In this document: positions 33,622 to 42,691 of the stretch, piece by piece | Layout of the letters: each line of letters opens with the position of its first letter | How positions within the stretch are numbered: the first letter of the stretch is position 1 | Assembly: GCA_029260825.1 (NCBI GenBank) | Contig: JAJDCM010000174.1 | Location: 1-64,000 of the forward strand | DNA: 64,000 nucleotides | Source of the DNA: Planctomycetota bacterium | GTDB lineage: Bacteria > Planctomycetota > JACOTG01 > JAJDCM01 | Reading direction: 5' to 3' | Notes under the pieces: generated by a model | What the model was told of the DNA's origin: nothing | The model's database searches: none | The model's input: only the letters and a program-made list of their open reading frames with translations | Position numbers and translations under genes: made by a program

Positions 33622-34728
33622 TTAGTAAACACCGACAGTGGTGGATTGGGCCAGCTCATGGTAGGGCCGGACTCCACTGATTCCATCCCACGGATATTTC
33701 TCATAGGGAGCCTCCCGCTCTCCTTCATCACGCTCAAGGAAACCGGGAACAAACAACTCCTGGGTCAATGTAGTCAACTTCACACGACCGGTGGCTCCGT
33801 AGTCGACACATTGGTTCGTGTCTTCGAACGAAACCACTTCGATCGTTGCTCGGGGCTGGGGAGCATAATAGGAGATCTTATAACCGTCCTCGGCTGTTAC
33901 CGGACGAGAGCATGCAAGCCCCATCAAGGTGTTGCCATAAGTCGGAGTCATGTAGACGCCCTCGATCAACTCCTCCATGGCAAAGCGAGTCCACTGAGGA
34001 GTGAATTCGGTGCCGCCGGAGAAGATTCCCTGAATCCCCATCTCGCCGATCGAGGACCCTCGGTCAGCCAGGGCGTTGGCGAGAGACTCCAGAAGTTTGG
34101 GGGTCGTGAACATACATTTCACATCGTGCCCCGCCTCAAGGACGGTAATCGCCTGATCAACGATGTGCTTCTTGTATGCCTCGAGCTGGTCCATCTGCCC
34201 CTTCTTGATGAGCTTGATCACCCACCGGGGGTCGAGGTCGACACAAAAACAGACTCCTCCTCGATGCTGGCAGAGATGCTCGACCGCCAATCGAAGACGC
34301 CGTGGCCCGGACGGACCGAGCATGAGCCAGTTCGACCCGGGAGGGAAAAACTCATCCGGAAGGGTCTCACTGAACATTTCATAGTCGGTTCGAAAATCGT
34401 TGATGGCGACCCTGCTCTTTGGAGTTCCGGTGGTGCCTCCCGTTTCGAAGACATAGATCGGCTCGTTGGCGAACGCCTTTGGAACCCAGCGCCGCACCGG
34501 TCCACCCCGCAACCAATCGTCTTCGAAGGGGGGAAACTTCTTCAGATCGTCAAAATTCTGGACGTCATTGCGCGGATTGAAGGGCAATTTGGAGGCATAA
34601 TCGAGCCAAAACGGACACCCTGTATCCGGGTTGAAGTGCCACTCCATGGTTTTGCGAACATGTTCATCGAGAGCCGTCCGCGCCTCTTCGACCTTTTGAT
34701 CGAGATCCAGAACCGGGGAATCACTCAC
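33622..34728 (-). CDS. acyl-adenylating enzyme without C-terminal lid domain (EhpF/LuxE-like)
   Basis: 368 residues starting at GTG 34728 with GAGGAG eight bases upstream. ANL-superfamily core: the phosphate loop TGGTTGTPK (96-104), FSGGTE at about 237-242 and TPTYGNTLMG. The roughly 110-residue C-terminal subdomain of ordinary acyl-CoA ligases is missing. The length and shape match EhpF of phenazine/griseoluteate biosynthesis and LuxE acyl-protein synthetase, which activate acids for a partner reductase. The reductase gene follows by 14 bp. The substrate is unknown; no phenazine core genes or luxAB are present. Confidence 0.82.
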   Translation of the reverse strand: MSDSPVLDLDQKVEEARTALDEHVRKTMEWHFNPDTGCPFWLDYASKLPFNPRNDVQNFDDLKKFPPFEDDWLRGGPVRRWVPKAFANEPIYVFETGGTTGTPKSRVAINDFRTDYEMFSETLPDEFFPPGSNWLMLGPSGPRRLRLAVEHLCQHRGGVCFCVDLDPRWVIKLIKKGQMDQLEAYKKHIVDQAITVLEAGHDVKCMFTTPKLLESLANALADRGSSIGEMGIQGIFSGGTEFTPQWTRFAMEELIEGVYMTPTYGNTLMGLACSRPVTAEDGYKISYYAPQPRATIEVVSFEDTNQCVDYGATGRVKLTTLTQELFVPGFLERDEGEREAPYEKYPWDGISGVRPYHELAQSTTVGVY

Positions 34729-35008
34729 TCGCTCAACTCCTCATCATTCAATCCTGAAGGTCCGTGGCTCCTCGAGCCGCTCTTGTCGCCTCGCTGCCGA
34801 GCGAAGATCGACTATTATATACGGTCATTCGCCCGAATTGAGGGGATTCCCCAAACAAGCCGCGAACCCGGAACGTCTTCAACCCGGTCCTTGCAGCCCG
34901 AAGGTCCCAAAATCGGGGATTTCAGGAACTTTCCCCCCGAGGGGATGTAAAAAAGAGACCTTTCCCAATTTTCTCTGGAAGCCATTCACTCGAAGTCCCG
35001 GAGACACC

Positions 35009-35767
35009 ATGCTTCAAAGCAGAGTTTTACTGGACGTCAAAGAACTCAGGTATAGCTACGGAGAGAGGGTGGCGGTGAACGGCGCTTCCTTCCAAATACA
35101 TCGGGGGGAAATTTTCGGTTTTCTCGGCCCCAACGGAGCAGGGAAGACGACGACCATCTCTTGCCTTTCCGGTCTCCTTGGCGACTGGAAGGGAGAGCTC
35201 CTGTTCGATGGAAACACATTTTCCCCCTCAAAGAACATCGACGACCGGAAGCGACTTGGCACGGTTCCTCAGGAACTCGCGCTCTATGAAGATTTGACGG
35301 CCAAAGAGAACCTGACCTTCTTTGGCCGCTTGAACGCTCTCAGAGGTTCGGAGCTCGAGCAGGCCGTCCAGCATGCCCTGCAAATCGCGGAACTCACGGA
35401 CAGAGAAAATAGCCGGGTAAAGGAATTCTCGGGCGGAATGAAACGCCGGCTGAACCTCGCCGCGGGAACCCTTCACAAGCCTGACCTTCTCCTTCTCGAC
35501 GAGCCCACGGCAGGAGTCGATCCTCAATCCCGAAACCACATCTTTGAAGCGTTGCTCAACCTGAAGAAGAACGGCCAAACCCTCCTCTATACCACTCATT
35601 ACATGGAGGAAGCGGAAAAGCTCTGTGATCGGATCGCGATCATCAATGAAGGGGAAGTCTGTGGGGTGGGAACGCCGCACGAGCTCGCGTCTCGAGCCGG
35701 GAATGCCGACGCGAACCTGGAAGAGATCTTCTTACAACTGACCGGAAGAAAGTTGCGCGATCAATGA
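35009..35767 (+). CDS. ABC transporter ATP-binding protein (ABC-2 exporter type)
   Basis: 252 residues from the ATG at 35009 (GGAG six bases upstream); a longer in-frame extension from 34838 has no support. Walker A GPNGAGKT (40-47), the Q loop in VPQELALYED, signature FSGGMKRRLNLA, Walker B LLLLDEPTAGVDPQ and the His switch YTTHYMEEAE are complete. This subfamily (NatA/CcmA/DrrA-like) powers ABC-2 exporters. The stop overlaps the permease start by 4 bp. Confidence 0.96.
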   Translation: MLQSRVLLDVKELRYSYGERVAVNGASFQIHRGEIFGFLGPNGAGKTTTISCLSGLLGDWKGELLFDGNTFSPSKNIDDRKRLGTVPQELALYEDLTAKENLTFFGRLNALRGSELEQAVQHALQIAELTDRENSRVKEFSGGMKRRLNLAAGTLHKPDLLLLDEPTAGVDPQSRNHIFEALLNLKKNGQTLLYTTHYMEEAEKLCDRIAIINEGEVCGVGTPHELASRAGNADANLEEIFLQLTGRKLRDQ

Positions 35768-37125
35768 AAACAATCACGGCGGCCATCTGTATCGCGGCAA
35801 AAGATCTGAAGTCCTACTTCCGCGATCGTACTGGAATGTTGCTCGGGTTCTTGCTCCCCATCATTCTGGTCAGCGTATTCGGACTTACCATGAGCTGGGT
35901 TTTTGGCTCCGAGGGGGGAATGCCCAAATCAACCCTCTGGGTCGTCGACGAGGACCAAACCGAGAAGAGCGAGTTCTTCATCACTCAACTCCGCTCGGCG
36001 GACATGATCGTGGTAAGACCCAAGCCCGACGATGAAGCCAGGTCCCAGGAGGATCTTCGGCAAGAGATCGCGGACGGAGAAGTTCATCATGTATTGGTCC
36101 TTTCCAGAGGCTTTGAGGCCGCCGTCGCCGCGGGTAAAACTCCAGAACTGATCATGCTTCGTGATCCGGGCCGGGAGATGGAAGATCAGGTCACTCGCAT
36201 CTCGATCATGCAAGCGTTCATGGCAACGAGCGAAGGCAAGATGTGGCCCCAGGCGCTCGCTGGCATGATGGACAAGATGGGGCTCGATGACCAGGGCGTC
36301 GACCAGATCATGGGCCTCTCCAAGGGAATCCAGGCCACAATTTCCGCTTTCGTTCAGTCCTCGGGGGGAGAGGCCGAAGAACCAAAGACAACCGAGGAGG
36401 CAAAAGAGAAATCAACGGAAGGTGGATTCGATTTTGGCAGCTTCATGACCGACATGGTGCCGCTGACAACCGAAGATATCCAGCCCCCCGAGCGCCCCAA
36501 AAACCTCTCCTACATTCTTTCCCAGAATGTCGCCGGCGTGATGGTCATGATGCTCATGTTCGGGCTCATGGCATGCAGCTCCATGCTCATTCTTGAACGA
36601 GAGTCAGGGGCTCTTCCCCGGCTACTTCTCGCCGCCATCCCCCGGGACAGCATCCTTCTTGGCAAGTTCTTCTTTGCTGTCGTCATCGGTCTGATTCAGT
36701 TGCTGATTCTCTCCGCCTACGGTGAGCTCGTCTTCGAGGTTGGCTTGTTCCGTGACCCCATCACGTTGATCATCATTTCGTTTACCTGGGTCCTGGCGGC
36801 AACAAGCTTCGGCATGCTCATCGCCTCCTGGGCAAAAACGACCAAGCAAGCCGAGGGACTTTCAACCATCCTCATCCTCATCATGGCAGCTCTTGGAGGA
36901 TGCTGGTTTCCCATTCAACAGGGCAGCATCCCTTGGGGCGCAAAGATCGTGACCCATTCAACCCTCACTCACTGGGCCATGTCCACCTACCAGGGAATGC
37001 TCTGGCACGGTTTCACCTGGAGCCATCCCAAAATGCTGGTCAGCCTCGGGGTCCTTTGGGGCTTCACCATCCTCGGTTCCGGGGTTGCCGTGTCCTTCTA
37101 TCGAAAACGGTACGTCGCGGGATAA
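35764..37125 (+). CDS. ABC-2 type permease (NatB/YhaP-like)
   Basis: 453 residues. One helix near the N-terminus (MLLGFLLPIILVSVFGLTM), then a large periplasmic domain (about 50-250) with a lysine/glutamate-rich low-complexity part (EEPKTTEEAKEKSTEG). Five helices follow (about 255-450), including MVMMLMFGLMACSSMLILER and the conserved ERESGALPRLLLAAIPRDSI. This is the layout of ABC-2 exporters. ATGA overlap with the ATPase gene. The cargo is not apparent; the downstream secreted amidohydrolase starts only 5 bp later. Confidence 0.93.
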   Translation: MKTITAAICIAAKDLKSYFRDRTGMLLGFLLPIILVSVFGLTMSWVFGSEGGMPKSTLWVVDEDQTEKSEFFITQLRSADMIVVRPKPDDEARSQEDLRQEIADGEVHHVLVLSRGFEAAVAAGKTPELIMLRDPGREMEDQVTRISIMQAFMATSEGKMWPQALAGMMDKMGLDDQGVDQIMGLSKGIQATISAFVQSSGGEAEEPKTTEEAKEKSTEGGFDFGSFMTDMVPLTTEDIQPPERPKNLSYILSQNVAGVMVMMLMFGLMACSSMLILERESGALPRLLLAAIPRDSILLGKFFFAVVIGLIQLLILSAYGELVFEVGLFRDPITLIIISFTWVLAATSFGMLIASWAKTTKQAEGLSTILILIMAALGGCWFPIQQGSIPWGAKIVTHSTLTHWAMSTYQGMLWHGFTWSHPKMLVSLGVLWGFTILGSGVAVSFYRKRYVAG

Positions 37126-37130
37126 ACACC

Positions 37131-39200
37131 ATGAAAACCATTCTGATCCTGATCACCCTCACCCTCGTTCTCGCCGGCCCATTTGAAACCCTCGCCGAGA
37201 ATCCCTCTCCGATCGCCATCGTGGGAGTCACGGTTGTGGATGTGGAAAAGGGAGCGCTTCTTGAGGGTCAAACCGTGCTCCTTCGAGATGCACTCATCAA
37301 AAGCGTCCAACCCTCGGCGCAAGAACTTCCAGCAGGGGTAACCGTCGTGAACGGTCGTGGCAAATATCTCATCCCCGGCCTCTTCGACTCCCACGTCCAC
37401 TTCGTTGATCCTCCCTCCTACGGGAAGCTTTTCCTTGCTCATGGAGTCACCCATGTGCGAGATCTTGGCGGGTCCACCGGGCAGGTCCTGGCCATCCGCG
37501 ACGCGCTCAACAAAGGAGAGATGACCGGCCCTTCCATGATCGCCACCGGCGCCATCGTCGATGGGAAGCCCGCAATCTGGCCATTTTCGGAAGAGTGTGA
37601 CACACAAGAGCAAGGGCGTGCCGCCGTCAGGAAACTGTCCGGCCAGGGGGTCGATCAGATCAAGGTCTACAGCATGCTCAAGAAGGATGTGTACCTCGCC
37701 ATCCTGGATGAGTGCAAGAAGATCGGCATCCGTGCGGTGGGCCATATCCCGCACACCGTAACCCTGGAAGAGGCGGTTGCCGCCGGCCAAAAAACCTCCG
37801 AACACTTGAACGGGCTGGACGAGTTACTGGGGAGGCTCTCCGGGTCAAAGAAACCAGGGTCTCATTCGAACCATATGGATCATTTTCGTTACTGGAAAGA
37901 AATCAACAACATAGACCTTGAAGGATTTCGTTCGGTTCTTGGCGATGTGGCGGAAGCGGGAATGGCTCATTGCCCGACCCTTGTCGTTTTTCAGGGCCTT
38001 GCAAGCCTTGCCGACGGAACGGGGAAGGAACACCCGGAGCTTGCCTATGTCCCCGGCTCCATCCAGAGCTTCTGGGACCCGGAACGATACGGCTTTGCCA
38101 CCTACATAAACGACACCATTCCATCGATGAAAAAGTCCGTCTTCGAACTCCACAAGGCAGGCGTGACCCTTCTAGCAGGATCGGACCTCGCAAATCCCTA
38201 TGTCTTTGCTGGTGCCTCGTTGCACGATGAGCTCGCACTTCTTCAGGATTGCGGCGTCCCCGCGGCCGAAGTGCTTCGCTCCGCAACCCTGAATCCCTCC
38301 CGGGTATTTGGGCTCCCGGATGTTGGGACCATCAAACCGGGGAAGATCGCCTCCCTTGTCCTTATTCGTAAGAACCCCCTTCTTGACATCCGGAACGCTC
38401 GGGAGATCGAAGCGGTCTTCCTTCGTGGTCGATACATTCCCGCCGACGAAATAGAAGAACTCCGACAAGAAACCCTCGCCATGGTCAAAGGAGTCTCGAA
38501 GCCTGGCTCTTCAGGCGAAGTCGATCTCAACTTGCCGGGAACCCTGATCCATCGGGGAACATATACATCAACGTTCAATGGAATGAACGCGGGAAGCGAG
38601 GACTTCGCCATCACGCTCCTTGCAGATGGCGGACGACGCCTGAAGGCCCACAATCAACCCATCGGTTTTGGAAACCCTTCCGTTACCACGGCGGAACTGG
38701 CAAAGAACGCTCCCCATCCGACGATCCGCTGGAACGAGATGACCAGCTCGACTGTTGTGAAATACGAGATTTCCGGAGAGCTTGCCAGGGCAACGGCCCT
38801 GATCCGTGGACAGGTTCTGCCCCCCCAGACAGCAGATATCAAGAAGTCCGCCTACTTCAGCGGCCCCTCGAGCGCCCAGAACTTTGCCGTGTTCGAGCAC
38901 CTCGAACTGCAAGTAGGCAAGACTCTTCCCTTTTCCAGCATCGGCTTCGGGTTCCCCAGCTGGAGGATGATGGTTGCCCCCGCAACTCTTACCCGAGGGG
39001 AAGACGAGGCATTGACTCTACCCGACGGGCAATCCGTCAACGCTCGAACTTTCCGGGTGAAGTTCAACACCCCCATGGGCGAGTTCGACACGAGGTTCTG
39101 GGCCGCGGAAGACGGGCTCCCCCTGAAAAGTATCATGAAGATGTCCTTTGGGACGGTCGAGGTCAAGCTATCGAAGCTCTCCTCAGGAGAACGTGGCTAA
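37131..39200 (+). CDS. secreted amidohydrolase with C-terminal beta domain
   Basis: 689 residues from the ATG at 37131, which gives a clean signal peptide (ILILITLTLVLAGPFETLA). Residues 27-430 are an amidohydrolase-superfamily TIM barrel. The metal motif is DSHVHF (H88, H90), with further ligands in RAVGHIPH and TSEHL and the terminal Asp in LLAGSDLANPY. GLPDVGTIKPGKIASLVLI is the usual composite-domain return. The last 250 residues form an added beta-rich domain (GEFDTRFWAAEDGLPLKS) of DUF3108/DUF6134 flavour. Relatives are imidazolonepropionase- or prolidase-like enzymes. Substrate unknown. It follows the ABC-2 permease by 5 bp and may be co-transcribed. Confidence 0.88.
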   Translation: MKTILILITLTLVLAGPFETLAENPSPIAIVGVTVVDVEKGALLEGQTVLLRDALIKSVQPSAQELPAGVTVVNGRGKYLIPGLFDSHVHFVDPPSYGKLFLAHGVTHVRDLGGSTGQVLAIRDALNKGEMTGPSMIATGAIVDGKPAIWPFSEECDTQEQGRAAVRKLSGQGVDQIKVYSMLKKDVYLAILDECKKIGIRAVGHIPHTVTLEEAVAAGQKTSEHLNGLDELLGRLSGSKKPGSHSNHMDHFRYWKEINNIDLEGFRSVLGDVAEAGMAHCPTLVVFQGLASLADGTGKEHPELAYVPGSIQSFWDPERYGFATYINDTIPSMKKSVFELHKAGVTLLAGSDLANPYVFAGASLHDELALLQDCGVPAAEVLRSATLNPSRVFGLPDVGTIKPGKIASLVLIRKNPLLDIRNAREIEAVFLRGRYIPADEIEELRQETLAMVKGVSKPGSSGEVDLNLPGTLIHRGTYTSTFNGMNAGSEDFAITLLADGGRRLKAHNQPIGFGNPSVTTAELAKNAPHPTIRWNEMTSSTVVKYEISGELARATALIRGQVLPPQTADIKKSAYFSGPSSAQNFAVFEHLELQVGKTLPFSSIGFGFPSWRMMVAPATLTRGEDEALTLPDGQSVNARTFRVKFNTPMGEFDTRFWAAEDGLPLKSIMKMSFGTVEVKLSKLSSGERG

Positions 39201-39291
39201 TGCCCTGATTCCCCGGGCGCGGGAGTTGCGTGGGCTTATTCTGGCTTCTACAATAGCCAGGTCACGCAACCATGAAACCGAGGAGCAAGTC

Positions 39292-39723
39292 ATGAGCGAC
39301 CAGATAGACCTCAAAGAGTGCGTCGAAGGAAATGACGGCATCTCGGTCATTCGAGCCAGCGAGACCTGTCGGGGGTGGAACGGGATCAAATACAAGATCG
39401 GGATGTCGGAGAAGAACGTCGGATCCAAAAAACTCTCGATGAATGTGGCTCAGATCCCTCCTGGCGGTGTGGCTTACGCCCACATCCACGTTGATTTTGA
39501 AGTCATGCTGTACATCCTCCATGGAAACGTCCGCCACGAATACGGCACGGGGCTGAAGAAATCCGTCGAGAATAAGGCCGGTGACTTCATTTACATCGAG
39601 CCGGGAATGCCTCACGAAGTTTTCAACATGAGTGAAGAGGAACCGGTTGTCGCCGTCGTCGCCCGCTCGGACTCGAGCGAATGGGAAAACATCGTAAACT
39701 ATGACCGGAACAGCGAGTCCTAG
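39292..39723 (+). CDS. cupin-domain protein
   Basis: 143 residues from the ATG at 39292 (GAGGAG seven bases upstream). One cupin: PPGGVAYAHIHVDFEVMLYI, with H at AHIH and E in the first motif, and GDFIYIEPGMPHEVFN as the second with its His. These residues would bind one metal. The family includes small dioxygenases, isomerases and sugar-binding proteins; no substrate can be assigned. It is followed 23 bp later by a YfiT-like gene. Confidence 0.88.
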   Translation: MSDQIDLKECVEGNDGISVIRASETCRGWNGIKYKIGMSEKNVGSKKLSMNVAQIPPGGVAYAHIHVDFEVMLYILHGNVRHEYGTGLKKSVENKAGDFIYIEPGMPHEVFNMSEEEPVVAVVARSDSSEWENIVNYDRNSES

Positions 39724-39746
39724 GATAACTCAAGAGGACTTCAATC

Positions 39747-40268
39747 ATGGATGATCTTCGCTTTCCGATTGGTACCTTTGAAGCAAAAGCATCCTATTCC
39801 AGGGAAGAGATCAACGCGGGAATCGACGCCATCGAAACAACGCCCGGTCGTCTAGGCGAGGCGGTCTCCGACTTGACGGAAGCGCAGCTCGACACGATCT
39901 ATCGACCCGGCGGGTGGACCGTTCGGCAAGTTGTCCATCACCTCCCCGATAGCCACGTCAATAGCTACGTTCGGTTCAAACTTGCTCTCACCGAAGAAGT
40001 CCCCACCATCCGTCCCTATCACGAAGACCGATGGGCAACGCTTGCCGATTCAAAAGCCCCGATCCAGCTATCGCTTTCCCTTCTTGAGGCTTTGCATCAA
40101 CGATGGGTGGTGTTGTTGCGATGCCTCTCTGACGAAGATCTTGCTCGTCGCTTTCGCCACCCCGAAATCGGTGAGCTCGAAGTGACCACCAACATAGCCC
40201 TCTACGCCTGGCACGGTAATCATCACATCGCTCACATCACCGCTTTACGCCAAAGAAGTGGCTGGTAA
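39747..40268 (+). CDS. YfiT/DinB-fold metal-dependent protein (thiol-transferase-like)
   Basis: 173 residues. Strong match to the YfiT branch of the DinB four-helix fold: LRFPIGTFEAKASYSREEI, the first metal His in VRQVVHHLPDSH (64 or 65), PYHEDRWA, and WHGNHHIAH (H159/H160 and H163). The three His positions would bind a divalent ion. Bacillus YfiT/BstA is a bacillithiol S-transferase. Whether this organism makes bacillithiol or another thiol cannot be told. Part of the cupin to Rieske gene run. Confidence 0.92.
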   Translation: MDDLRFPIGTFEAKASYSREEINAGIDAIETTPGRLGEAVSDLTEAQLDTIYRPGGWTVRQVVHHLPDSHVNSYVRFKLALTEEVPTIRPYHEDRWATLADSKAPIQLSLSLLEALHQRWVVLLRCLSDEDLARRFRHPEIGELEVTTNIALYAWHGNHHIAHITALRQRSGW

Positions 40269-40284
40269 GAGCACGGGAACGAAC

Positions 40285-40764
40285 ATGATCACGACTTCGA
40301 GAATCGTCACCCTCTTCTTCGTTGGACTCATCTTGAGTACCTGCGGCTGCTCGAGCTTTAATCGGGAGTGGGAAGAGTTCCCCGCGATGGGGAAGGACTC
40401 CCCGGCCGGGCGCTGGGTGGGCCGGTGGAACAGCCAGGTAAACGGACACGAAGGGGACCTTCGGTGCATGATCAGCCCCGCCGAAAAAGACATGTACGAG
40501 GCAAAATTTGAGGCCTCCTACGGACCGGCTCTTACGTTCAGGTACTCCATGAGTTTTTCCGCAACCAGGGAAGACCGTTCCTGGATTCTCGAAGGAGAGG
40601 AAGACCTTGGCCTCCTTGCTGGAGGCATTTATCGCTATCGAGGAACCGTCGATCTCACTGATTTCGTCGCCACCTACTCTTCCGCCAAAGATATGGGAAC
40701 GTATCGAATGACCCGGTTCCTGGAAGAAAAAGTAGCAGCAGCAGAAGAAGAGGAACACGAGTGA
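40285..40764 (+). CDS. hypothetical lipoprotein
   Basis: 159 residues from the ATG at 40285. A lipoprotein signal peptide (IVTLFFVGLILSTCGCSS) with Cys at about 20-22. The mature part contains WVGRWNSQVNGHEGDLRCMI and alternating strands (AKFEASYGPALTFRYSMSF), like a small beta-barrel, and ends in a short acidic Glu-rich tail. An ATG at 40258 would overlap the YfiT-like gene. Its stop overlaps the Rieske gene GTG start by 4 bp, so the two are translated together. Confidence 0.75.
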   Translation: MITTSRIVTLFFVGLILSTCGCSSFNREWEEFPAMGKDSPAGRWVGRWNSQVNGHEGDLRCMISPAEKDMYEAKFEASYGPALTFRYSMSFSATREDRSWILEGEEDLGLLAGGIYRYRGTVDLTDFVATYSSAKDMGTYRMTRFLEEKVAAAEEEEHE

Positions 40765-41075
40765 GCGAGTGGAAAGAGGTGGCAGACCAGGCCGACCTCC
40801 CGGTGGGATCGGCGCTCAGCGTGGAAATCGGCAGGGACAAGATCGGCCTCTTCAACGTAGAAGGAACCATTTATGCCATCGGTGACGAATGTACCCACGC
40901 CGACGCATCTCTCTGCAAGGGACTCGTCGAAGGCACGACTGTGTACTGCCCCTGGCATGGGGCCGCCTTTGACCTGAAAACCGGCGAGAAGCGAAGCAAT
41001 CCCGCTCCTTTTGGCGTCCCGTCCTACAAAGTAAAAATCGATGCAGGAAAGATCTTCGTCGAAAGCAAGCGATAG
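40761..41075 (+). CDS. Rieske-type [2Fe-2S] ferredoxin
   Basis: 104 residues from a GTG start at 40761 with GAGG about eight bases upstream. The two cluster motifs are CTHADASLCKG (C44, H46) and CPWHGAAFD (C63, H66). Length and sequence match stand-alone ferredoxins of non-heme iron dioxygenases or NirD-like proteins. A cytoplasmic electron carrier. No oxygenase gene is adjacent; the cupin or the lipoprotein may be partners only by position. Confidence 0.95.
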   Translation: MSEWKEVADQADLPVGSALSVEIGRDKIGLFNVEGTIYAIGDECTHADASLCKGLVEGTTVYCPWHGAAFDLKTGEKRSNPAPFGVPSYKVKIDAGKIFVESKR

Positions 41076-41118
41076 GGAGAAGGCCCCCCTATCGCTATCT
41101 CACGTTTCTCTGGAACGA

Positions 41119-42390
41119 TCAGGCTTCCGCCGCAACCTTGTGAATGTGGATGTCTTGCTGCGGATACGGAATCGAGATTCCCGCTTCGTCAAACTTCTCT
41201 TTGACCGTTCGGGTAAGATCCCAGTAAACATCCCAGTAGTCCGACGTCTTTGACCAGGGCCGACAGACGAAATTCACGGACGAGTCGGCGAGTTCATGCA
41301 CCTTGATCACAGGCGCCGGATCTGCCAGTACCTTGGGGTGAGCCTTCACCACCTCTTCGAGAATCTTCTGGGCATCTTCCATGCTGTCGTCGTAGCCGAT
41401 CCCGAACATGAGGTCGACCCGTCGTGTTGTACTTCCGGTGATGTTCGTGATGATCCCGCCCCAGATAGAACCGTTGGGAACGATCAAGGTCTGGTTATCA
41501 GGGGTCTTCAGTGATGTCGATACAAGACTCATTGCGGCGACCTTCCCGGTCACTCCGGAAGCCGTTACCACATCCCCAAGATCGTAAGGGCGATAGAAGA
41601 GAATCATGATGCCTGCAGCAAAGTTGCTGAGGGTTCCCTGCAGTGCAAAGCCAATGACAAAACCAGCAGCCCCGATCGCAGCGAGGAAGGGCCCGATATT
41701 GACCTCCAGCATCGAAAGCGCAATCACAACTCCAATCAAAAACACAAGCTTCCTGGCCGTGTTGACAAAGAAGTCCTTCAGAAGATCCGAAACCTTCATC
41801 CGTGACAAGGATAGAGTCTTCTTGATAATTCGGGCAACGATGGCAGCCAGTAGCCGAAAAGCAATCAAGGTCAAGAGAAAGAAGGCGATGTTCTTGACCC
41901 AGCGAATTCCACCTTCTGGCGATTCGGCCCAGTTCCGCACGTAGCTCAACACCACGCTGGGGTTCTTTACGTCTGCAGCAATGTCCGAAACGGCACTCAC
42001 ATATTTCTTGTAGGAGCTGACGTCGCCGCCTTTGTTTTCAAGCTCCCGCAGGACGAGGTTGAGGCGATCAATGGCAAGGGATCGCTGGGCGAGCAAGTCG
42101 ACTTCACTCGCCATTTCATCTTCGGCTCCTCCCTTTTGAAGAGCAATGCGAGCGGCACTCAGAGCTCTCACTGTTTCCTTGACCTGATCCAGCCAAGCAT
42201 CCGCAATGGACGTGAGCTCCGCCTGATCAAAAGGAGTCAACATCAGCTCAAACTCCTGCAAGGGAGTTTCGCGAGACCCGACAAGACCCGGCCCTTCGGG
42301 CTCCTCCGCAATCAAAGACGCGGATAAAATGAAGGTGGATATCACCGCAAAAACAAAACATGGCAGAAGCTTGGTGGTCTTTTCAAACAT
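41119..42390 (-). CDS. MscS-family mechanosensitive channel
   Basis: 423 residues from the ATG at 42390 (weak GGGA before it), which leaves a good signal peptide (LLPCFVFAVISTFILSASLIA). A periplasmic helical domain of about 120 residues precedes three to four membrane helices (about 175-310). The pore helix and core are LAAIGAAGFVIGFALQGTLS and FAAGIMILFYRPYDLGDVV. These are followed by the beta-domain with VPNGSIWGGIITNIT, and the C-terminal alpha/beta domain ending near YPQQDIHIH. It opens on hypo-osmotic shock. The signal peptide and extra periplasmic domain place it among larger MscS relatives. Confidence 0.93.
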   Translation of the reverse strand: MFEKTTKLLPCFVFAVISTFILSASLIAEEPEGPGLVGSRETPLQEFELMLTPFDQAELTSIADAWLDQVKETVRALSAARIALQKGGAEDEMASEVDLLAQRSLAIDRLNLVLRELENKGGDVSSYKKYVSAVSDIAADVKNPSVVLSYVRNWAESPEGGIRWVKNIAFFLLTLIAFRLLAAIVARIIKKTLSLSRMKVSDLLKDFFVNTARKLVFLIGVVIALSMLEVNIGPFLAAIGAAGFVIGFALQGTLSNFAAGIMILFYRPYDLGDVVTASGVTGKVAAMSLVSTSLKTPDNQTLIVPNGSIWGGIITNITGSTTRRVDLMFGIGYDDSMEDAQKILEEVVKAHPKVLADPAPVIKVHELADSSVNFVCRPWSKTSDYWDVYWDLTRTVKEKFDEAGISIPYPQQDIHIHKVAAEA

Positions 42391-42691
42391 GGCATTTCCC
42401 ATCGAAGGTAAAGGAATGTGTGATCTCGGAGGGCACGGAACACTTGACACGAAGAAGATTAGCCCCCTTTCGGGGGGCAACTTATCAAATCAGACTCGAC
42501 CTTGGGATCGAGAAAATCACCGATTTCGGGGGCTCGAAAACCCGACCCCCATTGTCGCCAATCCCATTCCTGCAAGCCCAACGGGGCCTGATATTTGCCC
42601 CGACTTCAACTTTCCCAGGAAATCACTGAACCCTTTTCGGCTCCGGACGTATGATAGCTTGGTGAAATCAAATTGATTACGGAGCAATATT
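42391..42691. other. 301-bp divergent region between mscS-like and SPFH genes
   Basis: Contains a 6-bp GC stem (GCCCCC at 42462-42467, GGGGGC at 42473-42478). A TATGAT hexamer at 42650-42655, about 37 bp before the SPFH start, could be a -10 element without a convincing -35. No gene seen. Confidence 0.45.

Noticed and set aside
32183-34728. Bioluminescence (lux) operon
   Set aside because: LuxC/LuxE-like enzymes are present but no luciferase genes luxA or luxB are nearby.
33646-34950. 434-codon open frame antisense to the adenylating enzyme
   Set aside because: The minus-strand gene has intact motifs and a strong start. The antisense frame only reflects its codon usage.
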